Notes: generated from the letters alone by a model not told the origin. A DNA stretch of 64,000 nucleotides from Catenulispora sp. MAP5-51 (GCF_041261205.1 NZ_JBGCCH010000022.1:92292-156291), one strand, 5' to 3'. Positions 1 to 8,826 are shown, numbered from the stretch's first letter. A program made the numbers and translations.

Positions 1-2
1 TG

Positions 3-551
3 GTGCCGATCGACCTGGCGGCGCTGAACCCGGACTTCTGGGGCGGGAACCTGCACAAGTGGGGGTACGCGCCGCGTTCGGCCGGGGCGTTCTGGGCCAC
101 GCCGAAGTGGCGTCCGGCGCTGCGCAACCCGATCGTGTCGTGGGGCCAGGACGAGGAGTTCCCGCTGAACCTGCAGGAGATCGGCACCCACGACCCCACG
201 TCGCGGCTGTGCGCGCCGAACGGCATCGCGTTCCTGCGGGCGCTGGGCCCGCAGCGCGTACGGGAGCACAACGTGAAGCTCGCCGAGTACGGGCAGGCGG
301 CGCTGGCCTCGGCGCTGGACGTCGATCCGGCGACGCTGCCGGGCGATGCGGGGGTGTCGATGCGGCTGGTGCCGCTGCCGGTCCCGTACGACGACCCGCG
401 CGACCTGCAGGCCGAGATCTCCGACCGGCTCGGCGTCGAGGTGTCGGTGCCGAAGTGGAACGGGATGACGCTGCTGCGGGTGAGCGCGAACGTGTACAAC
501 GCCCCGTCGGAGTACGACAGGCTGGCCGCGGGGATCAGGTCCGTTCTGTAG
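3..551 (+). CDS. Class-V aminotransferase-fold protein (isopenicillin N epimerase-like), 5' truncated by window edge
   Basis: C-terminal 180 or so residues of a PLP enzyme of the class-V aminotransferase/cysteine desulfurase fold. The stretch GGNLHKWGYAPR holds the Lys that would bind PLP, in the context typical of isopenicillin N epimerase-like proteins (a His-Lys-Trp after a Gly-Asn). The C-terminal small domain follows (VSVPKWNGMTLLRVSANVYN), which is the usual family ending. The gene enters from outside the window, so the GTG at position 3 is not its start. Its end overlaps by 17 bases the end of the convergent racemase-like gene. The substrate cannot be told from this fragment. Confidence 0.85.
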   Translation: MPIDLAALNPDFWGGNLHKWGYAPRSAGAFWATPKWRPALRNPIVSWGQDEEFPLNLQEIGTHDPTSRLCAPNGIAFLRALGPQRVREHNVKLAEYGQAALASALDVDPATLPGDAGVSMRLVPLPVPYDDPRDLQAEISDRLGVEVSVPKWNGMTLLRVSANVYNAPSEYDRLAAGIRSVL

Positions 552-1305
552 CGATCGGCGAGGGTGCGGGAGCGACCGGACCGCCGTACCACGTCGGCAG
601 GGCGCGCGCGCCGGTCGCCACGTCCAAGGCGGCGCGCGCCTGCAGCCGGGTGGAGTCCAGGGTCGGCAGCGGCGAGGTCTCGGGGGTGATCAGCAGGGGG
701 ATCTCGGTGCAGACCAGGGCGACGGCGTCGCAGCCTTGGTCGGCGAGGTGTTCGATGACGTGCTGGTAGGCGGTGCGGGCGGTGTCGGTGAAGACGCCGT
801 TGACGAGTTCGTCGAAGATGATGGTGTCGACCGTCGTGCGGTCGGCGGGGTCCGGTGCGGCCGCTTCGATGCCGCGGGCGGCGAGGGCGCGGGGGTATAC
901 GGGCCCTTCCATGGTGAACCGGGTGCCCAGGATGCCGACTTTGCGGTGGCCGCGGGCGGCTGCTTCGTCGGCGACTACTTCGGCGATGTGCAGGCCGGGG
1001 ATCGGGTAGGGGTCGCCGTCGAGTTCGAAGGCCAGGTGGGCGGTGTTGTCGGGGCAGATGAAGAAGTCGGCGCCGGCGGCGGCGAGGCGTTCGGCGCTTT
1101 CGCGCAGGATGGCGCGTACCGCGTGGTAGTCCCCGGATTCCCAGTACGGCATGGAGCGGGACAGCGGGATCAGGTCGAGGGTGACGTCGGGGTGTGCGTG
1201 GGGGCCGAGGCGGGCGAAGCCTTCGCGGCAGAAGGTCTGGAAGGACAGGGCGGCGCCTTCGGCGGAGTGCGCGAGGATGCCTAGGTGGCGGTGGTTCTTC
1301 TGCAT
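535..1305 (-). CDS. Aspartate/glutamate racemase family protein
   Basis: 256-residue protein of the Asp/Glu/hydantoin racemase superfamily, starting at ATG 1305 (MQKNHRHLGILAHSAEG). The open frame continues upstream, but the extension is low-complexity and lies over the next gene. The second catalytic half-site is normal (LVCTEIPLL). The first, usually PCNTAH, reads CPDNTAH: the position of the catalytic Cys is Asp, with a Cys two residues earlier. Known racemases need two thiols, or Cys plus Thr, so this may be a stereospecific enzyme or another member of the superfamily. Convergent with the aminotransferase. The substrate is unknown. Confidence 0.8.
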   Translation of the reverse strand: MQKNHRHLGILAHSAEGAALSFQTFCREGFARLGPHAHPDVTLDLIPLSRSMPYWESGDYHAVRAILRESAERLAAAGADFFICPDNTAHLAFELDGDPYPIPGLHIAEVVADEAAARGHRKVGILGTRFTMEGPVYPRALAARGIEAAAPDPADRTTVDTIIFDELVNGVFTDTARTAYQHVIEHLADQGCDAVALVCTEIPLLITPETSPLPTLDSTRLQARAALDVATGARALPTWYGGPVAPAPSPIATERT

Positions 1306-1366
1306 CGACGTATTGTCCCGTGCCTCAAGCGTTCCGCTCTGGTGCGTCGTCGGCGATGCTAGAAGG

Positions 1367-1975
1367 ATGCGGCTGCGACGGGAGAGGGGCGCCGGCTGGC
1401 GGATCGCTGTGGGCGACCGGCAGACGATGACGATGGCTTTGTGGCTGCGGGACGCCTCGGGTATGAGGCCGGATCTGGACCCGGCGATCCCGCCGCTGGA
1501 TCCGCCGGTGGAGGTGGACAAGAGGCTGGCGGCGCTGGCCGGGCCGCGGGCCACCGCGCAGTGGACCGGGTTGTGGCTGGGGCTGTGGGAGGGCCGGCTG
1601 GAGGACTGGTTCACCTTGCAGACGCTCGGTCCTCCGGGCTTTGAGTTGCTCGTCCGTTCCCCGGAGCTGAAGAAGCTGGTCGAGGCGGGCTTCCTGGAGG
1701 CTGCACGATGGTCGGCCGAGTTCCGCCTGATGGCCTCGCGCGGCAGCGGGGCGCCGACGTCGGTGGCGCGCGAGCCGGCCGCGGTGGTGCGGCAGTTGGA
1801 GAACGAGTTGGGGCGTCAGGCACAAGAGTTCGAACTCGATATCACGGTGCTGCCGGTGGCCGGGCGGGTGTTCTGGCCGTTGGCGGACGGCGGGCTGGTC
1901 GTGAGCGGGAACCTGCTGCGGGACGCGTCGGCGTTCCGGGCGCTGCTTTATGACGTGCTGGCGGCAATGGTGTAG
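1367..1975 (+). CDS. Hypothetical protein
   Basis: About 202 residues, not recognised. No signal peptide, membrane segment or known motif is visible. The middle is Trp-rich (TGLWLGLWEGRLEDWF), and the C-terminal half looks like a compact alpha/beta domain ending LLYDVLAAMV. ATG 1367 is chosen because the upstream part of the frame lies on top of the divergent racemase gene; ATG 1427 is possible. It is followed 32 bases later by another hypothetical gene on the same strand and may be co-transcribed with it. Codon use is normal for the window. Confidence 0.6.
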   Translation: MRLRRERGAGWRIAVGDRQTMTMALWLRDASGMRPDLDPAIPPLDPPVEVDKRLAALAGPRATAQWTGLWLGLWEGRLEDWFTLQTLGPPGFELLVRSPELKKLVEAGFLEAARWSAEFRLMASRGSGAPTSVAREPAAVVRQLENELGRQAQEFELDITVLPVAGRVFWPLADGGLVVSGNLLRDASAFRALLYDVLAAMV

Positions 1976-2007
1976 GGCTGGCGCTGGTGTAGGGCTACGG
2001 TCTGGGC

Positions 2008-2538
2008 GTGGCTGAGATCGAGTGGGAGACGCTTGCGGAGGTAGTACGGGCGCGGGTGGACGAGCTGGTGCTGGCGGACCAGCGGTTCCGTGCCGTACAC
2101 GAACTAGTCCGGAACGACGGTGGGGAACGGGTCCAGGTGGGGACCGCTCAACGGCTCGTCTGGGCTCGACAGAAGGTGCTCGCGGATCGGATTCAACGCC
2201 GGCCCGCGCCGCCGCGCGACCTGGCGACGTTGACCGCCGCGATCTCGGCGCTGCCGAGGACTCCGGATGCGATCGAAGCGCTCTGGGACGGGGACAGTAC
2301 CGGATGGATGGTGCGCCTGGAGGCCGTGACGGCTGATCCGCGCACCGAGAAGTGTCTGACGATCATCCGGCACGGTGGTGACATCCGGCTGTTCAACGGC
2401 CGGGTGCCGCCGTGGCCGGAGGCTCACGAGGCCGCCGAGCTGGGAACGGCGCTGGCGAAGACTTTCGGCGTACCGTTCTACTTCCCGTACCCCGATGCCC
2501 CTGAGCTGCCCGACATCCGCTGGTGGGACACGGTGTGA
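2008..2538 (+). CDS. Hypothetical protein
   Basis: 176 residues from GTG 2008 (MAEIEWETLAEVVRARVDELV). Not recognised. The N-terminal part is predicted helical and charged; the C-terminal half looks like a small alpha/beta domain (TEKCLTIIRHGGDIRLFNGR, then VPFYFPYPDAPELPDIRWWDTV). No transmembrane segment or export signal. It follows another unknown gene closely and is followed 35 bases later by a TetR gene, so a short operon is possible. Confidence 0.6.
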   Translation: MAEIEWETLAEVVRARVDELVLADQRFRAVHELVRNDGGERVQVGTAQRLVWARQKVLADRIQRRPAPPRDLATLTAAISALPRTPDAIEALWDGDSTGWMVRLEAVTADPRTEKCLTIIRHGGDIRLFNGRVPPWPEAHEAAELGTALAKTFGVPFYFPYPDAPELPDIRWWDTV

Positions 2539-2573
2539 CCGTCGGCCGGCGATCGGCGGCTACTGTGAGAATC

Positions 2574-3161
2574 ATGACCGCCCCCGCCGCCAAACGCCCC
2601 GGTCGCCGGCCCGGGTCGGCCGACACCCGCGGGCAGATCCTGGACGCGGCGCGCGCCGAGTTCGCTTCGCGGGGCTATGAGAAGGCGACGGTGCGGGGTA
2701 TCGCGCGGGCCGCGGGGGTGGATGCGGCGCTGGTGCACCACTACTTCGGGTCGAAGGAGCAGGTGTTCGTCGCGGCGTTGGAGTTCCCGGTGGATCCGGC
2801 GGTGGTGCTGGAGCAGGTGGCCGGGGATTCGGCGGGGATCGGGGAGCGGCTGGCGCGGTATGTGGTGGGGCTGTGGGAGGTGCCGCAGGCGCGGGAGCGG
2901 TTGTTGGCGGTGCTGCGGACGATCGCTTCGAACGGGGATATGGCGGCCCTGGTGCGCGGGTTCGCCCGGCCGCGGCTGGTGGTGCCGTTGGCGGCGCGGG
3001 TCGGGGGTCCGGATGCCGAGGCGCGGGTGGAGATGGCGCTGGCGCAGATCATCGGGTTGGCGATGGCGCGGTATGTGATCGGGGTGGAGCCGGTGGCTTC
3101 GCTGGGTTCGGAGGAGTTGGTGGGGTTGTTGGCGCCGGCTTTGCAGCGGTTCTTGGGCTGA
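2574..3161 (+). CDS. TetR-family transcriptional regulator
   Basis: 195 residues, start at ATG 2574 (MTAPAAKRPGRRPGSADTRG). Residues about 18-65 form the TetR DNA-binding domain: ILDAARAEFASRGYEKATVRGIARAAGVDAALVHHYFGSKE carries the usual helix-turn-helix and the HHYFGSKE signature. The C-terminal ligand domain resembles the common actinobacterial TetR_C class (GFARPRLVVPLAARVGG). Target genes are not obvious; the next gene on the opposite strand, an MFS pump, has its own divergent TetR regulator. Confidence 0.9.
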   Translation: MTAPAAKRPGRRPGSADTRGQILDAARAEFASRGYEKATVRGIARAAGVDAALVHHYFGSKEQVFVAALEFPVDPAVVLEQVAGDSAGIGERLARYVVGLWEVPQARERLLAVLRTIASNGDMAALVRGFARPRLVVPLAARVGGPDAEARVEMALAQIIGLAMARYVIGVEPVASLGSEELVGLLAPALQRFLG

Positions 3162-3375
3162 GGTTTGCGCGGTGGGGGCGGTGGGCCTACGGTCTGGCGG
3201 GTCCGGCTGGTCGGGCCATCGGTCGTGCCCATGCGGCCCTGGCTGCTCGGGCCTTTGGCAGTGCCCGGTTCTCCGAGCTGAGCTAACACCGTGACCTGAA
3301 ACCGTTGTGGCGCAATGCGAACCGGTTTTTCCGGTCCGCACCGCGCCGCCTTCGGGGTCGGGTGGCAGTGTCCGC

Positions 3376-4854
3376 TTACGCCTTGGCCGGCGCGCTCCCC
3401 CGCCGCGGCAGGAGCGCGGCCACCGCACCGGCGGCGGCCAGCAGGATCGCCGCACCGATCATCGCAGCGCCGAAGCCCGCGGCCGTCGCGGCCTTGAGGC
3501 TGCCGCCGTGGCTGGCAGCGACGTGCGCGGAGATCGTGGACAGAGCGGCCAAGCCGATGGCGCCGCCGACCTGGCGGGAGGTGTTGATCAGGCCGGAGGC
3601 CAGGCCGGCCTCGTGCCGGGGCATGCCCGCGGTGCCGGCCACGGCCAGCGGGGTCATGGCCAGTCCCATGCCGAAGGTGAGCACCATCAGCGGGCCGAGG
3701 ACGTCGGCGGTGTAGGAGCCGTCGGCCGGGAAGCGCGAGAGCCAGGCCAGGCCGATCGCGGCGACCAGCGGGCCGACCAGCAGCAGCGGGCGTGTGCCGA
3801 TCCTGGGCAGGGCGCGGGTGGCCAGCATGGTGCCCAGCACGATCATCGCCGAGCCCGGCACGAAGGCGAAGCCGGCCTGCAGGGCGTCGAAGCCGAGCAC
3901 CTGCTGCAGGTAGAGGCTGACGTAGAACCACATGGCGAACATGCCGGCGCCGATCAGCAGCGCGGCGACGTCGGCCACGGCCAGGGAGCGGTTGCGGAAC
4001 ACGCGCAGCGGCACGAGGGCGTGCTTGCTGCGTGCCTCCAGCAGGACGAACAGCGCCAGCAGCACCGCGCCGCCGATCATCGGGACGAGCACCGAGCCCG
4101 AGCCCCAGCTGTGGGTGTCGGTGGTGACGACGCCGTAGACGATGCCGGTCAGGCCGAGGGTGACGGTGATCGCGCCGGGCAGGTCCAGGGTGCGCAGTGT
4201 GGCGCCGCGGCCGCGGGTCCTGGCGATCAGCGGCACGGCCGCCAGGATCAGGACCACGCCGATCGGCACGTTGACGAACAGCACCCAGCGCCAGCTCACC
4301 CACTGTGTGAGCATCCCGCCGACGACGGCGCCCATCGCGCCGCCGGCCGCCATGGTCGCGCTCCACGCGCCCAGGGCCTTGGTGCGCTCGCGCGGGTCGG
4401 TGAAGGTGGTCATGATCAGCGTCATGGTCGCCGGGGCGAGCACCGCGCCGGCCAGGCCCTGCACCGAGCGGGCCGCGATGAGCAGGCCGCCGGTGTCGGC
4501 CATGCCGCCGGCCAGGCTCGCGGCGGTGAAGCCGACCAGGCCGGTGAGGAACACCGGCTTGGCGCCGAACAGGTCGGCGGCGCGTCCGCCGAACAGCAGC
4601 AGGCCGGCGAAGCCGAGCGCGTAGGCGTTGACGACCCACTGCACGCCGGTGGGCGAAAGGTCCAAGGCGCCGCGCATGGCCGGCAGCGCGACGTTCACGA
4701 TGCTGACGTCCAGCACCACCATGAACTGCGCGATACAAGCGATGACCAGCAGCGCCGTCTTGTTGCCCGCGCGCAGGCCGCCGACGCGAGGCCCGGGCAC
4801 GACGTCGGCCGCCGAGGACGGCGGCGCGCCGGCTATCTGATCGGTCGAAGACAA
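3376..4854 (-). CDS. DHA2-family MFS drug exporter (EmrB/QacA type)
   Basis: 492 residues with about 14 predicted transmembrane helices, matching the 14-TMS DHA2 drug:proton antiporters. Motif A is visible as GGRAADLFGAKPVF after TM2; the N-terminal helix reads FMVVLDVSIVNVALPAM (family motif D1), and motif C-like glycines lie in GGAMGAVVGGMLTQW. It exports hydrophobic toxic compounds at the cytoplasmic membrane. Transcribed divergently from the adjacent TetR gene across 72 bases containing a perfect palindrome, so repression by that TetR is likely. The substrate is unknown. Confidence 0.92.
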   Translation of the reverse strand: MSSTDQIAGAPPSSAADVVPGPRVGGLRAGNKTALLVIACIAQFMVVLDVSIVNVALPAMRGALDLSPTGVQWVVNAYALGFAGLLLFGGRAADLFGAKPVFLTGLVGFTAASLAGGMADTGGLLIAARSVQGLAGAVLAPATMTLIMTTFTDPRERTKALGAWSATMAAGGAMGAVVGGMLTQWVSWRWVLFVNVPIGVVLILAAVPLIARTRGRGATLRTLDLPGAITVTLGLTGIVYGVVTTDTHSWGSGSVLVPMIGGAVLLALFVLLEARSKHALVPLRVFRNRSLAVADVAALLIGAGMFAMWFYVSLYLQQVLGFDALQAGFAFVPGSAMIVLGTMLATRALPRIGTRPLLLVGPLVAAIGLAWLSRFPADGSYTADVLGPLMVLTFGMGLAMTPLAVAGTAGMPRHEAGLASGLINTSRQVGGAIGLAALSTISAHVAASHGGSLKAATAAGFGAAMIGAAILLAAAGAVAALLPRRGSAPAKA

Positions 4855-4883
4855 GAGACCCTCCCCGGAGTGTGTTTAATCTT

Positions 4884-4898
4884 AGAGTGACTCTAATG
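4884..4898. promoter_or_regulatory. Palindromic operator between MFS exporter and TetR gene
   Basis: Perfect palindrome TTAGAGT-G-ACTCTAA in the 72-base gap between the divergent exporter and TetR genes. The surrounding bases are unusually A/T-rich for this genome, as expected of promoter -10 regions. Size and position fit a TetR dimer site repressing both genes. Confidence 0.65.
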
Positions 4899-4926
4899 AT
4901 AGACGAAGTCCAGCTATTATTGCCCC

Positions 4927-5655
4927 ATGGAGACCGGACCAGGAGCACCAGAGGACGGCGCGCTCGACCCCCAGGCAGACCGCCGGAGCGAGCCCCGGAG
5001 TGACCACCGGAGCGAGCCCCAGAGCGACCCCCCGCAGCTGGGCCTGCGCGAGCGCAAGAAGCAGCGCACCCGCATGGCGATCCACGAGGCGGCGATGGCC
5101 CTGTTCGCCGAGCGCGGCTACGACCACGTGACGATGGCCGAGATCGCCCGCGCCGCCGACGTCGCCCCGGCCACGGTGTTCACGCACTACGCCTCGAAGG
5201 AGGACCTGGTCTACGAGCTGCGGCACGTGGCCAACGACCGGCTGCGCACCGCGCTGCGCACGCGGGCCGCGGAGATCGGCGTGCTGGCCGCGGTCAAGGA
5301 GTGGCAGCAGGAGATGTACGAGTACTACGTCCAGTCGCCCAAGCACGTGGAGCGGTCCCGGACCTTCTCACGGCTGTTGCGCGAGGCCCCGACGCTGTGG
5401 ACGCGCTCGGTGGGGTTCATGTACGAGCGGCAGAACCTGCTCACCGAGCTGATGGTCGAGAACCACCCGCAGATCGACCCGTTCGTGCTGGAGGTCGCGG
5501 CGGCGCAGATCGCCGGCGCCGTGCAGGCCGCGCAGGTGCGGTACCAGGGGGATCTGGCGGCCGGGATGGGCAAGGACGAGCTGCTGGCGCGCGCCACGGC
5601 CCGCTCGGAGCAGGTGTACGAGCAGTTGGCTCGGGGCCTGGCGGACGTGTTGTAA
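4927..5655 (+). CDS. TetR-family regulator of the adjacent exporter
   Basis: 242 residues from ATG 4927. A hydrophilic N-terminal tail of about 40 residues with repeated Arg-Ser-Glu-Pro precedes the HTH domain (AIHEAAMALFAERGYDHVTMAEIARAADVAPATVFTHYASKE). The TFTHY-type recognition helix is normal for TetR. The C-terminal part resembles TetR_C regulators of MFS pumps. Divergent from the DHA2 pump over the palindrome at 4884-4898, so it probably represses both. The tail is longer than in most relatives; a later start near the RERKKQRTR segment would remove it. Confidence 0.9.
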   Translation: METGPGAPEDGALDPQADRRSEPRSDHRSEPQSDPPQLGLRERKKQRTRMAIHEAAMALFAERGYDHVTMAEIARAADVAPATVFTHYASKEDLVYELRHVANDRLRTALRTRAAEIGVLAAVKEWQQEMYEYYVQSPKHVERSRTFSRLLREAPTLWTRSVGFMYERQNLLTELMVENHPQIDPFVLEVAAAQIAGAVQAAQVRYQGDLAAGMGKDELLARATARSEQVYEQLARGLADVL

Positions 5656-5671
5656 GGATGTTCGCAGGGCT

Positions 5672-5769
5672 GGTCGTCGCTCCGGTCGTAGCTCTCGTTG
5701 TCGCTCTAGTCGTAGCTCCGGTTGTAGCTCTGGTCGTAGCTCCGGTCATAGCTCTAGTCGTAGCTCGGT
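5672..5769. repeat. Imperfect 12-bp tandem repeat (GTCGTAGCTCYR)
   Basis: About eight units of a 12-base repeat, GTCGTAGCTCCG/GTTGTAGCTCTG and variants, fill the gap between the TetR stop and the end of the convergent DHFR-family gene. One frame could encode a Val-Ala-Leu repeat, but there is no gene context for it. It resembles the 12-bp array at 12550-12670. Confidence 0.8.
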
Positions 5770-5776
5770 GACGGGG

Positions 5777-6349
5777 TCAGCGTGCTCGCCGGTATCGCAG
5801 CTCGATGATCCCGCCGGCGGAGGCCGTGTGGGAGACCAGCTCCAGCTGGTAGGACTTCGGGACCCCGTCGAAGATCCGGGTGCCTTCGCCGGCGATGTAG
5901 GGGAACATGCTCACCCGCAGCTCGTCGACCAGGTCGAGCTGCATGAGCGACCGGAACAGGCCGACGCCGCCCCAGACGAGGATGTAGCCGTCGCCGCCGG
6001 TCCGGAGTCTGTCGATCTCCTCGGTGGTGTCGCCGGCGGCGATGGTGGTGTTGGCCCAGTCGGCGTCGGCCTTCTTCAGGGTGCGGCTGAAGACGACCTT
6101 GTGCCCGTCGGTCAGCAGGCCGGCGAAGGGGTGGTCGGTGGCCGGCGACGTCATGGCCTCGGCGATGGCCTCGTAGGAGGCACGGCCCATGACGTGCGCG
6201 TGGGCGCCGCGCAGGAAGTCCAGGTGCGCGGGGTCCTCGGGGTGAGCGATCTCGGGGTGGGAGAAGCAGAAGTCCCAGAACTCGGTGTGCTCGTCGGCCA
6301 GCAGGCCGTCCAGGGAGTAGTTGAAGACGGTCGCGATCACCTTTCGCAT
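5777..6349 (-). CDS. Dihydrofolate reductase family protein (RibD C-terminal-like)
   Basis: 190 residues from ATG 6349 (MRKVIATVFNYSLDGLLAD). Family marks are the N-terminal SLDG, HVMGRASYEAIAEAM (MGRxTYE-like), VVFSRTLKKADADWANTTI, and GGDGYILVWGGVGLFRSLMQLDLVDELRVSMFPYIAGEGTRIFDG, the NADPH-binding and strand core of the RibD_C/DHFR fold. Such proteins are NADPH-dependent reductases of unknown substrate in actinomycetes. Divergent from the sigma-factor gene. The frame is open further upstream, but family alignment supports this start. Confidence 0.85.
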   Translation of the reverse strand: MRKVIATVFNYSLDGLLADEHTEFWDFCFSHPEIAHPEDPAHLDFLRGAHAHVMGRASYEAIAEAMTSPATDHPFAGLLTDGHKVVFSRTLKKADADWANTTIAAGDTTEEIDRLRTGGDGYILVWGGVGLFRSLMQLDLVDELRVSMFPYIAGEGTRIFDGVPKSYQLELVSHTASAGGIIELRYRRAR

Positions 6350-6477
6350 GCCGTCAGTATCGCGGGTGCGGCACGGTTTTCCGGGAAATCCGGCGGCAGA
6401 CAGAACGTTGTACGCCTGAGTTGTGTCACCCATACGTGAGCACCCCCATCATCGGCTCAGCCGGCAGGAAGGCCCAC

Positions 6478-6987
6478 GTGGATCGGTCGGACGCAGGCTT
6501 CACCGAGTTCGTGGCGGGCAGCGTCAACCGTCTGACACGCTTCGCCGAGCTCCTCACCGGCGACCCGCACCGGGCCGCGGACCTGGTGCAGGAGTCTTTG
6601 GAGCGCGCCTATATCCGCTGGCCCAAGACGCAGGTCGAGGATCCGCATGCCTACGTCCGGCAGATCATCGTCAACCAGTACCGGAACTGGTGGCGGCGGC
6701 GCCGCGACCGGGAGGTGCTGCTCGAGCGGCCGCCGGACACCGGGGTCAGCGACGACCACGCCGTGGCACTGGCGCAGAGCGACCTGCTGCGCCGGGCGCT
6801 GGCGACGTTGACGCCGCGGGAGCGCGCCGTGGTGGTTCTGCGCTTCTACTCCGACCTGGACGTCGCCGCGATAGCGGCCGAGACCGGCATCGCGCCGGGC
6901 ACCGTGAAGAGCACCCTGTCCCGGGCGATGACGCGGCTGCGCTCGTTCCCGGGCCTTGATGAGTCCCTCACCGGGCGGGAAAGGTAG
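6478..6987 (+). CDS. SigE-family RNA polymerase sigma-70 factor
   Basis: 169 residues from GTG 6478, chosen for the Shine-Dalgarno AGGAAGG five bases upstream; the frame stays open to 6421. Region 2 is visible (FAELLTGDPHRAADLVQESLERAYIRW, then DPHAYVRQIIVNQYRNWWRR) and region 4 (LATLTPRERAVVVLRFYSDLDVAAIAAETGIAPGTVKSTLSRAMTRLR). This is the short SigE-like ECF class common in Streptomyces. The next gene, whose start lies 8 bases downstream, encodes a membrane-anchored protein that may be its regulator. Confidence 0.93.
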   Translation: MDRSDAGFTEFVAGSVNRLTRFAELLTGDPHRAADLVQESLERAYIRWPKTQVEDPHAYVRQIIVNQYRNWWRRRRDREVLLERPPDTGVSDDHAVALAQSDLLRRALATLTPRERAVVVLRFYSDLDVAAIAAETGIAPGTVKSTLSRAMTRLRSFPGLDESLTGRER

Positions 6988-6994
6988 GCCGGCT

Positions 6995-7996
6995 GTGAAC
7001 TTCGACGATTCGCTGCGCGAAGCCATGCACGGCTACGCCTTCACGCCGTCCGGGATCAGCACCGACCAGGTCGTCTCCGGCGCGCGGCGGCGCAGGACCC
7101 GGAGCCGGGCCCGGACCGCGGTCGGTGGGCTCGGCGTCGCGGCACTCGTGGGGGCCTCGGTGTTCGTGCTGGTGAGCGCGCCGTCGGGCTCGGGCGGTGA
7201 CACCGTGGTCAACCCGGGGGTCTCCCCCAGTACAACGGGCAGTGCGCCGGACCCGATCGCGCCCGGTACGCACTCCCCGGTCAAGCAGGTGCCGGCGCAT
7301 CAGGCCATCACTGTCCCCGGCGACCTCGACGGGGCGTTCTATTGGATGACCACTGACTCGGTGTGCCGGTACGCGCCGCACAGCATCACGTCTTATGGCA
7401 AGCCGGACATGTCGACGTCGGCGTTCGTCGAGTGCGACTCCCCGCTGGGCAAGGACGACAAGGGCGGCAAGGCCGTGATCTGCCGGATGGTGGTCACTGC
7501 GCCGCCGGCGACGACCGGCGACGCGCCGCCATGTGCCGGCCATGTCCCGACGGACAAGTACTTCAGGTCCATGTTCGCGGTGCAGACCATCGGCGGCGGC
7601 AATCTCATGGTGCCGACGGCCGGTGTGATGGCGAGCTCGGACCTGCCGGTGCGGGTCGAAGACCGGGTGACCGACATATATGTCGGCCCTGACTTGTCCA
7701 AGGGCGGGAGCGAGGTCGTCCGCGAGACCAGGCTCGAGACCTTCTACACGGTGCCCGGTATGAAGCCCGGCTGGGTGTTCTGGCTGCCGAGCGCGTCCTT
7801 GGTCTATCCGAGCTCGAATACGCCGCCCGCTGCGCCGACTTATCCCGGCGCCCCTAAGCAGACCAAGGCGGTTCTCACCAATAGCTACGACGAGATCTGG
7901 CTCTACGACGGGGCCGACCTGCGGATGACGGCGAACCCGGGGAACCGGCCCGCTCCCAGTGCCACGGGTTCGATTCCGACCGACGCCTCCCGGTGA
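6995..7996 (+). CDS. Membrane-anchored protein downstream of SigE-like sigma factor (candidate anti-sigma partner)
   Basis: 333 residues from GTG 6995 (VNFDDSLREAMHGYAF), with GGAAAGG upstream. A short cytoplasmic N-terminal segment with an Arg-rich stretch (GARRRRTRSRARTA) is followed by one transmembrane helix at about residues 45-63 (VGGLGVAALVGASVFVLV) and an exported domain containing four Cys. The layout resembles proteins partnering SigE-type sigma factors, but there is no zinc anti-sigma HxxxCxxC motif, so the role is inferred from position and topology. Translationally close to the sigma gene. Confidence 0.75.
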   Translation: MNFDDSLREAMHGYAFTPSGISTDQVVSGARRRRTRSRARTAVGGLGVAALVGASVFVLVSAPSGSGGDTVVNPGVSPSTTGSAPDPIAPGTHSPVKQVPAHQAITVPGDLDGAFYWMTTDSVCRYAPHSITSYGKPDMSTSAFVECDSPLGKDDKGGKAVICRMVVTAPPATTGDAPPCAGHVPTDKYFRSMFAVQTIGGGNLMVPTAGVMASSDLPVRVEDRVTDIYVGPDLSKGGSEVVRETRLETFYTVPGMKPGWVFWLPSASLVYPSSNTPPAAPTYPGAPKQTKAVLTNSYDEIWLYDGADLRMTANPGNRPAPSATGSIPTDASR

Positions 7997-8039
7997 ACAG
8001 TCCGATGAACGGTTCAGTAGACGGCCCTATGGTGGTCCC

Positions 8040-8738
8040 ATGCGGTGGCGGAGACCCAAGGAAGACAGCACGGGGACCAGCTTCTTCGGCGAAGTGCTGA
8101 CCGACGCGGCTAAGCACTCTCCCCATCCGGTGGACAGGTTGCAGGCGGAGCGGGACGCCTGCTCCCCGCCGTTCGCTTACGTCCAATACGAGTACGACGG
8201 CGGCAGCGCGACCACCAGGACCGCCTTCGTTCCGGCGGTCACCCCCGATCGCCGCCCCGACGATGGCCGGGGCCCGAACCGCAGGGGCATCGGCTGGAAC
8301 GGCGAGCTGCTGACCGTCATGTCGTCGACCGGCGACGTGGATTCGTGGACACCTCGAGCCGGCGGTGTTCTGCCGGAGTTCCGCGGCGACCCGGAGCGCA
8401 CTCCGATCTACATACGCCCTCGCGGCCGGGGCGGATCCGGCCGGGTCGCGGAGATCGCGGCGGTGACGAGTCCGTTCTTCGTGTTCTGGCTTCTGCTCCT
8501 GAACGAGCGGGCCGAGCAGGCCGCCGACATCCCGGTGGACGGGTTCGACGAGCCGCGCCTGATCCGGCTCGCCGACGCGGCCGGGCTCCACTACCGGCGC
8601 TACCTCCTCGAGGTCGACGTCACCACCATCAACCTTTTGCTGAGCTCGGAGTACTTCCCGGGGTTGCGGGCCCCGATCTACGGATCGCGGACACCGATCG
8701 AACTGCGACAGTGGCTCGGCGGTCAGACAAAGGTCTGA
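8040..8738 (+). CDS. Hypothetical protein
   Basis: 232 residues from ATG 8040 (MRWRRPKEDSTGTSFFGE). Not recognised. No signal peptide; a hydrophobic stretch in the middle (VTSPFFVFWLLLLNE) may be a buried helix. It contains FAYVQYEYDGGSATTRTAF near the N terminus. It follows the sigma/anti-sigma-like pair by 43 bases on the same strand and could be part of that operon. Confidence 0.6.
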   Translation: MRWRRPKEDSTGTSFFGEVLTDAAKHSPHPVDRLQAERDACSPPFAYVQYEYDGGSATTRTAFVPAVTPDRRPDDGRGPNRRGIGWNGELLTVMSSTGDVDSWTPRAGGVLPEFRGDPERTPIYIRPRGRGGSGRVAEIAAVTSPFFVFWLLLLNERAEQAADIPVDGFDEPRLIRLADAAGLHYRRYLLEVDVTTINLLLSSEYFPGLRAPIYGSRTPIELRQWLGGQTKV

Positions 8739-8826
8739 TCGGCGGTGGGAAGGGTTGTGCCGGCCGCCCTAGCGCGACCGGCACGTGGCAGCGCCGCCTA
8801 GCGGCGCCTCCCCTCAGGGGCTGCTG

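Noticed and set aside
2741..4948. Long minus-strand frame over the TetR gene and MFS gene
   Set aside because: It is a shifted reading of the MFS gene; the 14-helix protein lies in the other minus-strand frame.
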